From contig CAZRIP010000040.1 in assembly GCA_964600165.1 (NCBI GenBank), positions 1 through 28,569 of the forward strand: DNA of 28,569 nt, written 5' to 3'. Below, in pieces: positions 21,492-28,569 of the stretch. Below the pieces are notes generated by a model that was given only the letters and a program-made list of their open reading frames with translations, did not search any database and was not told where the DNA came from. Both the position numbers and the translations under genes were made by a program. The stretch is from CAZRIP01 sp964600165. Lineage in GTDB: Bacteria; Elusimicrobiota; Elusimicrobia; UBA1565; UBA9628. How positions within the stretch are numbered: position 1 is the first letter of the stretch; every line of letters begins with the position of its first letter.

Positions 21492-24400
21492 TCACAACCC
21501 CTTGGTCAACGTCTCGACGGCCGGCGAGAGCCTCGCGTCCAGGCTCGTCGCCTTCGCGCCGTACTTCGCGGCTTTGTCCTTGTCCTTGAGCTGCACGGCC
21601 GTCTTGACCAAGTTCATCCAGATGTCGGGGTCGCCCGCCTCGGCGTCGGCCGCCTTCAAGTAATCCGCCTCGGCGCCCGCGAAATCGCCGTTGAGAAAAG
21701 CGAGCGCGCCGAGGTTGTTGAGCGCGGCCGCGCTCTTGGGGTCGGCCGCCGCCGCCTGCCCGAACTGCTTGGCAGCGGCCGCGCGGTCGCCCGCGTCGAC
21801 ATCGAGAAGTCCGAGCTCGACGCGTGCGTCGACGTCCGCGGCGTTCTCCTTGAGCCGCGCGGCATAAAGTCCCCGCAGGAACTTGTCTCGCGCCGAGAAA
21901 AGCTCGCCGGACTCCTCGTCGAAGCGCTTTTGCCGCGCCGCGGCGGACGGCACCTCGGCGTCCCAATCCTTGGGCGGCAGCGTCGCGGGCTCGAAGCGCT
22001 CCCAAGCGCCGCGCACGTCGATGACGCGCGCCTTGCCCTTCGCGCTCTCGGTCTTATAGGCATAGGCGGCTTTCCTGACGGCCTCGGGGAAGGGGTGGCC
22101 GACGAGCGTCGCCTCGACCGGGACCCAGTACGTGCCGTCGTATTGGACGAGCATGTCCTCGGGCAAGCCGGCGTCGGCCGGATCATCGGCCTCGGTATCG
22201 AAGAGCAGCGCCATGTGGCCGGGGAAGTCGAGGATCGCCGCGCGGACCTTCGTCGAGTCGAGCATCGAGACGAAGAGCGTCGTCAGGTCGTCGCACTGCC
22301 CGCTCTTGCGCTTGAGAGTCTCGCGCGGGAATTGCGTATAGTCGACCGGGAAGCTCGGGTCCTCGGAGAGCTTCTCGTACGGGTTGCCGGGGTTGGTGAA
22401 GAACTTGACCCCGGACTCAGACACCGCGTCCCAGAGTTGGAGCGCCGTGGCGACATTCGGGTTGAGCGCCTTGGCCTTGGCGTTCTGTGGAGCCTCTCGC
22501 AGGACTTCGCGCGCGTATTCAAGAAGCGGAGGATCTTTGGGCGTGATGAAGTTGACGATGCGCTCAGGATCGTCCCACGTGATCGCGTTGCGAGAATAGA
22601 CGCGCAAAGGCTGCGTGAGAGAGACCGTCTGTTTGCTGCCCGATTCGAAATACGTCAGCGAAAGCTCGGCCTGCACGGGCGTGTCCTCGCTCACCTCGAG
22701 GATCTTATTGTTCAAGGTCGCGATCAGCGGGACCTCCACCGACTGCTGCGGCTCGAGCTTCTGGATCTCCGTATCATAGCCGAAGTCCATGAAATCCTTG
22801 AGCCGGAAGCTCACCTTGACCTTCTCGAACGGAAGGTTGACGTTATTGGCGACCACGGCCTTGCCGATCGGGTTCTTGAGGTACCACTTGTAGTTGGCCG
22901 AGAAGACGTTGCCGATCGTCATGGTCGAAATCTCGATCGGCGCGCGATTGAACGCGCCCGCGACGGCGACCTCGACCGATGACGAAGGCGCTCCGACGTC
23001 CTTGGTGCGGGCCTCCGTGGCGACGCGGTAATAGTATTTCTGGTAGGCGGCCACACTCGAGTCCTCGAAGCGCGTCTGCGCGGTCGCGCCGGCCTCGACG
23101 AACGGCCCGAACGGCTGCGAGGCGCGATAGACCCGATAGCGCGCGGTCCACGGCTCCGCCACCTCTTTCCATTCGAGAGAGACGATGCCTTCCTTGCTGC
23201 CCGTCGAGACGATCACGGGCGCGGCGAGCGCGGGATGCAAGTCGAAAGCGACGACGCGCCCCTTGCCCGGGTCGGAGACGAGCAGCCGTGAGCCGGACAC
23301 CGCGACCGCCGCCGGAGAATCGAGCTCATTATCGCCAAGGCCGCCCGAGAAGAGATCGGTCATCCACTTGCCGTCCTGCGTGAAGACCGACACCCGACGC
23401 AGCTTGGCGTCGAGGACGTAGACGTAGCCTTTGCCGTCGAGCGCGATCGACGCCGGCTCTTCGAACTGCCCCGGGCCTTCGCCTTCCTCGCCCCATGCGG
23501 CCACGAGCGCGCCCGACGGCTGGCACTTGAAGATCTTCTTGAGGCTCTTATCCACGAAGTAAACGAAGCTCGCCTGGTCCCAAGCGAGCGCGACGGGCTG
23601 CTTGAGCTCGTAGTCGCCGAGCTTCGGGCCGATCCCGAAGAGAAACATCCCCTCGGGGTTGAACGCGTCGACGCGCGCGTTGCCCGCGTCCGCGACGTAA
23701 ACGGAGCCTTGCTCGTTGACGACGATCCCGCGCGGATCGCGCACGCGGCCCTCCTTTTTCTTGCTGTCGAAAAAGCCGGTGCTCTCGGCGATCGTCGTCT
23801 CGAGCTTGCCGTCGGGCGAGCGTCTTTCGATCTTATTGCCGCTCGCGTCCGACACGAAGACGTGCTTCTTGCCCACGGAAAAGCCGCCCGCGTCCTTCGG
23901 CGCGTCGAAGCGTCGCTTTTCTTTGCCGTCCGCGCCGATGACGGCGAGCGCGCCTTCCTTTGGCAGCAGCGCGTAGAGCTCGTCGCCGACCGGCTCGACC
24001 GCCGATGCGGCGACGGGCCACTTCTTGCTGGGCCCGGAAGCCGTGATCTTGGTCGCGAGGTCGGGCGGCAGCGGCGCGAGCTTGAGCTTGTTGGTCAAAA
24101 CGACCCGGTCGACGCGGCCGTTGCCCGCGTCGAGCACGACGAGCGAGCCGTCGGGCGCGACCGCCACGCTCGTCAAGCGCTTGTACTGCCCGGCGCCCTT
24201 GCCTTTGCTGCCGAACGGACCCAACACGTTGCCGGCCGAGTCCTCTTCGTAGACCTTCCCGGCGTCAGCGTCGATCGCATAGATGAAACCGTAATCGTCG
24301 ACGGCGAAGTCGTCGCCGCGCGCCGGCATCTCGCGCACGAAGCGCGCGGAGGGATCGAACTTCTCGACGCGCCCATTGCCGGAATCGAGCACGTAGACGT

Positions 24401-24929
24401 AGCCGGACGGATCGACGGCGAGCTTGGTAGGGCTCTTGAACTGGCCCGCGCCTTTGCCGGCCGAGCCGATAACGGCGAGCAGGATGCCGTCGACGGTGAA
24501 AACCTCCACGCGGTTATTGCCCGTGTCGGCGACGTAGACGCGCCCGTCGGCGCCTACGGCGATTCCCTCGGGATTCTTGAGCTTTCCCGGCTCGGAGCCG
24601 CGGTTGCCGAACGACGACAAGAACTTACCGCGCGCGTCGAGGATCTGGATCAGCGAGCCGCCGGCGTCCGCCACGAAGACGCGGCCGTCGGGCCCCAGCG
24701 CCAACCCCTTCGGCCGGTCGAACTTCGCCTCGGCCGCCGTCATCTTGCCCGCGGAATCGAAGAGCGCGAGGCCTCCCGGGTCTTTATTGAGAACGTAGAT
24801 CGTCGACGCGGAAGCCGCGACGGCGACCGGTCGCTGAAGACCGTCGGTCTTAAGGCTGTCGCGAAACTCGATGCTATCGTAGGCCGCGGCGGGAACGGCG
24901 AGCAGCGCGGCAAGGATCAGTGGCCTCAT
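21492..24929 (-). CDS. Large exported NHL-repeat / Fn3 / transglutaminase-like / TPR protein
   Basis: This protein has 1145 residues. It has a signal peptide (LILAALLAVPAAAYD, cleavage near residue 16). Residues about 25-560 carry around ten NHL-type repeats (pattern G-VYVADTGNNRVEVF), enough for one or two beta-propellers. A fibronectin type III-like domain follows (about 565-655, ending YQKYYYRVATEA), then a beta-rich region (about 660-770). A transglutaminase-like papain-fold domain has C879 in SGQCDDLTTLF and H905 in FPGHMALLFD; the third residue lies at E939 in YWVPVEAT, where Asp is usual. TPR repeats fill about 1010-1145 (ALNNLGALAFLNGDFAGAEADY). Start ATG 24929 is chosen for the signal peptide and the TACTAT box upstream. 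It may be an envelope scaffold with protein-crosslinking or protease activity; that is inference. Confidence 0.85.
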   Translation of the reverse strand: MRPLILAALLAVPAAAYDSIEFRDSLKTDGLQRPVAVAASASTIYVLNKDPGGLALFDSAGKMTAAEAKFDRPKGLALGPDGRVFVADAGGSLIQILDARGKFLSSFGNRGSEPGKLKNPEGIAVGADGRVYVADTGNNRVEVFTVDGILLAVIGSAGKGAGQFKSPTKLAVDPSGYVYVLDSGNGRVEKFDPSARFVREMPARGDDFAVDDYGFIYAIDADAGKVYEEDSAGNVLGPFGSKGKGAGQYKRLTSVAVAPDGSLVVLDAGNGRVDRVVLTNKLKLAPLPPDLATKITASGPSKKWPVAASAVEPVGDELYALLPKEGALAVIGADGKEKRRFDAPKDAGGFSVGKKHVFVSDASGNKIERRSPDGKLETTIAESTGFFDSKKKEGRVRDPRGIVVNEQGSVYVADAGNARVDAFNPEGMFLFGIGPKLGDYELKQPVALAWDQASFVYFVDKSLKKIFKCQPSGALVAAWGEEGEGPGQFEEPASIALDGKGYVYVLDAKLRRVSVFTQDGKWMTDLFSGGLGDNELDSPAAVAVSGSRLLVSDPGKGRVVAFDLHPALAAPVIVSTGSKEGIVSLEWKEVAEPWTARYRVYRASQPFGPFVEAGATAQTRFEDSSVAAYQKYYYRVATEARTKDVGAPSSSVEVAVAGAFNRAPIEISTMTIGNVFSANYKWYLKNPIGKAVVANNVNLPFEKVKVSFRLKDFMDFGYDTEIQKLEPQQSVEVPLIATLNNKILEVSEDTPVQAELSLTYFESGSKQTVSLTQPLRVYSRNAITWDDPERIVNFITPKDPPLLEYAREVLREAPQNAKAKALNPNVATALQLWDAVSESGVKFFTNPGNPYEKLSEDPSFPVDYTQFPRETLKRKSGQCDDLTTLFVSMLDSTKVRAAILDFPGHMALLFDTEADDPADAGLPEDMLVQYDGTYWVPVEATLVGHPFPEAVRKAAYAYKTESAKGKARVIDVRGAWERFEPATLPPKDWDAEVPSAAARQKRFDEESGELFSARDKFLRGLYAARLKENAADVDARVELGLLDVDAGDRAAAAKQFGQAAAADPKSAAALNNLGALAFLNGDFAGAEADYLKAADAEAGDPDIWMNLVKTAVQLKDKDKAAKYGAKATSLDARLSPAVETLTKGL

Positions 24930-24934
24930 GGGCC

Positions 24935-24940
24935 ATAGTA
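24935..24940 (-). promoter_or_regulatory. -10 box TACTAT of the NHL/transglutaminase-like gene
   Basis: On the minus strand TACTAT is followed by five bases (GGCCC) and the ATG at 24929, with no Shine-Dalgarno sequence. A weak -35 (TTGCGC at 24965-24960) stands 19 bases upstream. The box lies in the 41-base gap after gatB, so the gene is probably transcribed separately from the gatA-gatB run. Confidence 0.5.
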
Positions 24941-24970
24941 TGTACGCGCGGGAGGTTTTGCGCAAGCCCT

Positions 24971-26425
24971 TCAGTTCTTGACGGCTTCTTTGATCAGCTT
25001 GTTGACCAAGCCGGGGTTGGCCTTGCCCTTCGAAAGCTTCATGACGGCGCCGACGATGGAGCCGATGGCTCGTTCTTTGCCCCCGCGAAGGTCGTCGGCG
25101 GCCTGAGGGTTGGCGGCGAGCGCCTCCTTGACCCAGGCCATGACTTGCCCCTCGTCGGAGACTTGGGCGAACTTCCTTTTGACCGCGTCCTCGGAGTACT
25201 CGCCGGACTTCCACGCCTCGGCGAAGACCTCCTTGGCGCCCTTGCTCGAGAGCACCCCCGATTGCACGAGCCCCACGATCGAGGCCACGGCCGAAGGCTT
25301 GACCCTCGATTCGGCGGCTGAAATATTTTCGCCGTTCAAGCGTGCGCGCAGCTCGTTGGTGATGAACGCGGCGGTGGGCTGGGCGCGCTCGGCCGGCTGC
25401 CCGCTCATGGCGGCCTCGAAGAACTCCGCCATGGCGCGCTCGCCGGTCAGCACGTCGGCGTCGTAGGCCGACAGCCCCAGCCGCGTCGTCAAGCGCGCGC
25501 GCCGCGCCGCCGGCAGCTCCGGCAACGCGGCCTTGAGGCTCGCGAGCCACGCCGGATCGGCCTCGAGCGGCACGAGGTCGGGATCGGGGAAATAGCGGTA
25601 GTCGTGCGCTTCCTCTTTAGAGCGCATCGAGAACGTCGCCATCTTGGACGCGTCCCAAAGGCGCGTTTCCTGGATGACCCGGCCTCCGGATTCCAAAAGC
25701 TCGGCCTGCCGGCGGAACTCGTAATCGAGCGCCTCGCGCACGCCTTTAAACGAGTTCAGATTTTTGATCTCGGCGCGCGTGCCGAACTTTTCTTGACCGA
25801 AGGGCCGCAGCGAGACGTTCGCGTCGCAGCGCATCTCGCCTTTCTCCATGTCGCAGCGCGAGACGCCGGCGTACTGCAGGACTTCCTTCAAGGCGGTGAG
25901 GTAGGCGTAGGCCTCCTCGGAGCTGCGGATGTCGGGCTCGGTGACGATCTCGATGAGCGGCGCGCCGCCGCGGTTGAAGTCGACGAGCGAGCAGTCGAGC
26001 TCCTCCGAGCCGATCTCGTGAAGGAGCTTGCCCGCGTCCTCTTCCAGATGGATGCGGTGGATGCGCACGCGTTTGATTTGATCTCCGACGCGCGTTTCGA
26101 GCGCGCCGTTCCGCGAGAACGGCTCCTCGTACTGCGAGATCTGGTAGGCCTTCGGCAGGTCGGGATAGAAATAGTTCTTTCGCGCGAAGATCGACTCCGG
26201 CGCGAGCCGGCAATCGAGCGCGAGCGCCGCCTGGAACGCGAGCTCGACGGCGCGGCGGTTGAGAACGGGCAGGACGCCCGGCTGTCCCGTGCACACCGGG
26301 CAAACGCGCGAGTTGGCCGGCGCGCCGAAGCCGTCGGTCGTGCAGGAGCAGAAGAGCTTGGTCTTGGTCCCGAGTTGGCAGTGGACCTCGAGGCCGACGA
26401 CCATCTCCCATTTTCGCTCGCTCAC
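24971..26425 (-). CDS. gatB: Aspartyl/glutamyl-tRNA amidotransferase subunit B
   Basis: This 484-residue kinase-like subunit activates Glu-tRNA(Gln) or Asp-tRNA(Asn) for amidation in the GatCAB complex. It has MVVGLEVHCQLGTKTKLFC, the zinc cysteines (CSC and CPVC), YFYPDLPKAYQISQY, VDFNRGGAPLIEIVTEPD, RCDANVSLRP and the C-terminal YqeY-like tail domain ending LVNKLIKEAVKN. Start is GTG at 26425, sharing GTGA with the Nudix stop, so the protein begins (M)SERKWEMVVGLEVH. A Nudix gene lies between it and gatA. gatC is not in the window. Confidence 0.97.
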   Translation of the reverse strand: MSERKWEMVVGLEVHCQLGTKTKLFCSCTTDGFGAPANSRVCPVCTGQPGVLPVLNRRAVELAFQAALALDCRLAPESIFARKNYFYPDLPKAYQISQYEEPFSRNGALETRVGDQIKRVRIHRIHLEEDAGKLLHEIGSEELDCSLVDFNRGGAPLIEIVTEPDIRSSEEAYAYLTALKEVLQYAGVSRCDMEKGEMRCDANVSLRPFGQEKFGTRAEIKNLNSFKGVREALDYEFRRQAELLESGGRVIQETRLWDASKMATFSMRSKEEAHDYRYFPDPDLVPLEADPAWLASLKAALPELPAARRARLTTRLGLSAYDADVLTGERAMAEFFEAAMSGQPAERAQPTAAFITNELRARLNGENISAAESRVKPSAVASIVGLVQSGVLSSKGAKEVFAEAWKSGEYSEDAVKRKFAQVSDEGQVMAWVKEALAANPQAADDLRGGKERAIGSIVGAVMKLSKGKANPGLVNKLIKEAVKN

Positions 26426-26832
26426 GCCTCGGCCTCCAGCTTTTCCATGAGCTCGAGATCGCTCGGGTACTTGAGCATTCCCGCCGCCGCGTCGTCCTTG
26501 ACCCAGGCGGTCTCCAGGATCTCGACGGCGTCGGGCGTGCCGGTCTCCTCGACCGGCTCCATCAGGAACCACTCCACCTTCTTGTCGACGAGCCGCCCTT
26601 GCCTCTGAAATTTATATCCGACGGTCATCAGCTTGCCGCGCGAGCGGCACTTCCAGCCGGTCTCCTCTTCCACCTCGCGCAGCGCGGCCTCCAAGGCGGT
26701 CTCGCCCTTCTCGAGATGGCCTTTCGGGAAAGTCCAGACTCGCTCGCCCTTGAGGTTGACGACCTTGACGAGAAGCACCTCGCCGCGTCGGCGCACGATC
26801 CCGCCCGCGGAGACTTCCTTGGCCGTCCTCAC
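26422..26832 (-). CDS. Nudix hydrolase
   Basis: This 136-residue protein has a complete Nudix box, from GHLEKGETALEAALREV through EEETGW (G-x5-E-x7-REVEEETGW). The opening SAGGIVRRRGEVLLVKVVN and WTFPKGHLEKGE resemble the diadenosine-tetraphosphate/MutT-like group, but the substrate cannot be settled from sequence alone. Start is GTG at 26832, overlapping the gatA stop (GTGA); the stop overlaps the gatB start likewise. It is therefore tightly bound between the two GatCAB genes and should be made together with them. Confidence 0.92.
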   Translation of the reverse strand: MRTAKEVSAGGIVRRRGEVLLVKVVNLKGERVWTFPKGHLEKGETALEAALREVEEETGWKCRSRGKLMTVGYKFQRQGRLVDKKVEWFLMEPVEETGTPDAVEILETAWVKDDAAAGMLKYPSDLELMEKLEAEA

Positions 26833-28283
26833 GGCACGAGCCTCGGGAACGGCCGCGCGTTCTCGAAGGCCTCGGCGACGGCGAGGACTCTCTCGTCTTC
26901 GAGCGCCGGGCCGATGAGCTGCATGCCGATCGGGAGACCCTCGCGGTTGACGCCGCAGGGGATCGAGACGCTGGCGTTGCCGGCCATGTTCGACGGGATC
27001 GTGAAGACGTCCGACAGATACATCGCGAGAGGATCCCCCGCCTTCGCGCCGAAGCGGAATGCCGCCGTCGGGGAGGTCGGACAGAGCAGGATGTCGACTT
27101 TTTTGAAAACCTCCTCGAAATCGTCCTTGATCAGCGTGCGCACGCGCTGCGCTTTGCCGTAGTAGGCGTCGTAATAGCCCGACGAAAGCGCGTAAGTGCC
27201 GAGCATGATGCGGCGCTTGACCTCGGGGCCGAAGCCTTCGCCGCGAACCGTCTCGTAATAGTCCTCGAGCGACTCCGCTTCCGGGGCGGAAAGCCCGTAG
27301 CGGATCCCGTCGAAGCGCGCGAGGTTCGAGCTCGCCTCGGACGGTGCGATGATGTAATAGGTCCCGAGCGCGTAAGAGGTGTGCGGCAGCGAGACCTCCG
27401 TCACGCTCGCGCCGAGCTTCTGCAGGACGCCCAGAGCCGCGCGCACGGAGTCCTCGACCTCGGGCTCGATGCCCTTGATGAAATATTCCTTCGGCAAGCC
27501 GATGCGCAGCTTTTTCAAGTCGACGCTCGCCCGCGCGCCGACCGCTTCTTTGTCGAGGGACGTGGTGTCGCGCGGGTCATGACCGCTGATGACCGACAGC
27601 GCGAGAGCGGCGTCTTTCGAGGTCCGCGCGAACGGCCCGATCTGGTCGAGCGAGGATGCGAAGGCGACGAGCCCGAAGCGCGAGACGCGCCCGTAGGTCG
27701 GCTTCATGCCGACGACTCCGCAGAAAGCCGCCGGCTGGCGGATCGAGCCGCCCGTGTCCGAGCCCAGCGCCAGCGGCGCCATGCGCGCCGCGACGGCCGC
27801 GGCGGAGCCGCCCGATGAGCCGCCGGGGACGCAGTCGGGGTTCCAAGGATTGGTCGTTTTCCAATAAGAGGAATTCTCGGTGGAAGAGCCCATCGCGAAC
27901 TCATCGAGGTTCGTTTTGCCGATGAAGACGGCGTCGGCCGCGCGCAGGCGCTCGATGACGGCGGCGTCGTAGGCCGCGCGGTAGCCCTTGAGAATCTTCG
28001 AGGCGCACGTCGTCTCGACGCCCTCGATGTTGATGTTGTCCTTGATCGCCACGGGCACGCCGGCGAGCGGCCCGAGAGGCCGGCCCTCGGCGCGCTTGCG
28101 GTCGACGGCGCGGGCTTGCGCGAGGCATTCCTCGGAGAGGACCTTGATGAAGGCCTTCACTTTGCCGTCCTGGCTCGAGACCCGGTCCAGGTGGGCCTTG
28201 GCGATCTCCTCGGCCGAGAACGCGCCCTTCGAGACGCCTCCGGCGAGGTCCGACGCCGTGAGTGACGTGAGATCTTGGCTCAT
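26829..28283 (-). CDS. gatA: Aspartyl/glutamyl-tRNA amidotransferase subunit A
   Basis: This 484-residue amidase-signature subunit releases ammonia from glutamine for GatB. The Ser-cisSer-Lys triad is present: K81 in VAIKDN, S156 in PGGSSGGSAAA and S180 in GSDTGGSIRQP. Other family motifs include IGKTNLDEFAMGSSTENS, GMKPTYGRVSRFGL, ALSSGYYDAYYGKAQ and LCPTSPTAAF. ATG at 28283 overlaps the stop of the TPR gene upstream (ATGA). With gatB it implies that the organism makes Gln-tRNA and/or Asn-tRNA by the indirect route. Confidence 0.98.
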   Translation of the reverse strand: MSQDLTSLTASDLAGGVSKGAFSAEEIAKAHLDRVSSQDGKVKAFIKVLSEECLAQARAVDRKRAEGRPLGPLAGVPVAIKDNINIEGVETTCASKILKGYRAAYDAAVIERLRAADAVFIGKTNLDEFAMGSSTENSSYWKTTNPWNPDCVPGGSSGGSAAAVAARMAPLALGSDTGGSIRQPAAFCGVVGMKPTYGRVSRFGLVAFASSLDQIGPFARTSKDAALALSVISGHDPRDTTSLDKEAVGARASVDLKKLRIGLPKEYFIKGIEPEVEDSVRAALGVLQKLGASVTEVSLPHTSYALGTYYIIAPSEASSNLARFDGIRYGLSAPEAESLEDYYETVRGEGFGPEVKRRIMLGTYALSSGYYDAYYGKAQRVRTLIKDDFEEVFKKVDILLCPTSPTAAFRFGAKAGDPLAMYLSDVFTIPSNMAGNASVSIPCGVNREGLPIGMQLIGPALEDERVLAVAEAFENARPFPRLVP

Positions 28284-28569
28284 TGCAGGAAGATGGAGTC
28301 GTCGCGCCCCGAAGTCCGCTCCGCCGGCTTTTCGCGCGCGCCCTCGCGCGGCGCCTCCGGCGGCGCCACGTCGTCCTTGCGCTTGTCGGCGGGGCGCGAC
28401 GTCCGCTCCGTGTCGACGTCGACCGTGTTCGCCCCCGGAAGCGCGGGCTCCTGAGACGGCGTCGCCGGCTCGCTGGAAGCCGTCAGCCCGTCGAGCACGG
28501 CTTGGATCTTCTCGCGCTTGGAGGGCTCGAGCTCTAGGGCCTTCTTCAAATCGGCGATCGCGCCCGCCT
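28280..28569 (-). CDS. C-terminal end of a TPR protein (5' part outside window)
   Basis: This reading frame is open to the right edge. The first visible residues, AGAIADLKKALELEPSKR, are the second helix and exit of a TPR unit. They are followed by about 65 charged, Pro- and Ser-rich residues that are probably disordered and end in DDSIFLQ. The N-terminus is outside the window, so location and role cannot be judged. A TTG at 28549 could be taken as a start, but the frame and TPR pattern continue upstream of it. The stop overlaps the gatA start by four bases. Confidence 0.7.
   Translation of the reverse strand, partial: AGAIADLKKALELEPSKREKIQAVLDGLTASSEPATPSQEPALPGANTVDVDTERTSRPADKRKDDVAPPEAPREGAREKPAERTSGRDDSIFLQ

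Noticed and set aside
24930..25550. In-frame extension of the NHL gene upstream to 25550, which would add about 200 residues.
   Set aside because: It runs through gatB on the same strand in another frame. The signal peptide and TACTAT box place the real start at 24929.
1..28569. tRNA, rRNA, CRISPR, insertion sequences, integrases, att sites and riboswitches.
   Set aside because: None found. Nearly all sequence is accounted for by conserved or coherent coding genes, and the gaps are too short.

Overview
The window is a gene-dense, high-GC bacterial segment with no RNA genes, insertion sequences or CRISPR. It encodes 28 protein genes, two of them cut by the window ends, and no intergenic stretch exceeds about 70 bases. 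A 10-base N run (6261-6270) shows it is a draft assembly. Heptose-synthesis genes (gmhA, rfaE2-type) suggest a Gram-negative cell with lipopolysaccharide. The gene mix, with many TPR, HEAT and NHL secreted proteins, would fit a high-GC Elusimicrobiota genome from a metagenome. That placement is inference, not proven here.

Layout. (A) 1-4355, minus strand: a run reading DoxX membrane protein, dnaX, recR, TPR protein, cystathionine beta-synthase-like enzyme (cut by the left edge). (B) 4421-6805, plus strand: three genes for exported proteins, namely a helical protein of unknown function, a calcineurin-like phosphoesterase whose metal-binding motifs are largely replaced, and an alpha/beta hydrolase. 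(C) 6835-7827, minus: a sterol-desaturase/fatty-acid-hydroxylase family membrane enzyme, divergent from (D) 7854-10393, plus: nagZ-type glycosidase and a HEAT-repeat exported protein. (E) 10425-20999, plus: a 13-gene run of GAF/HD-GYP phosphodiesterase, rsmI, sua5, glyA, receiver-only response regulator, mtnP, adenosine deaminase, cytidine deaminase, biotin-carrier-like protein without the biotinylation motif, zinc-ribbon/TM/TPR protein, accC, gmhA-like SIS protein and heptose-1-phosphate adenylyltransferase. (F) 20996-28569, minus: TPR protein (cut by the right edge), gatA, Nudix hydrolase, gatB, then a 1145-residue exported NHL/Fn3/transglutaminase-like/TPR protein and a small exported protein.

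Expression architecture is the most striking feature. Genes inside runs are joined by 1- or 4-base stop/start overlaps (GTGA, ATGA, TTGA, TGATG), and many use GTG starts. Genes at the head of runs instead have an AT-rich TANNNT hexamer 5-9 bases (usually exactly 6) before the start codon and no well-placed Shine-Dalgarno sequence. This is the hallmark of leaderless mRNAs. At 7834-7847 two such boxes form a perfect 14-bp palindrome serving two divergent genes.

Other points for a second look are coordinated loss of active-site residues in the phosphoesterase, the carrier protein and the GmhA-like protein, each sitting in an otherwise sensible context.
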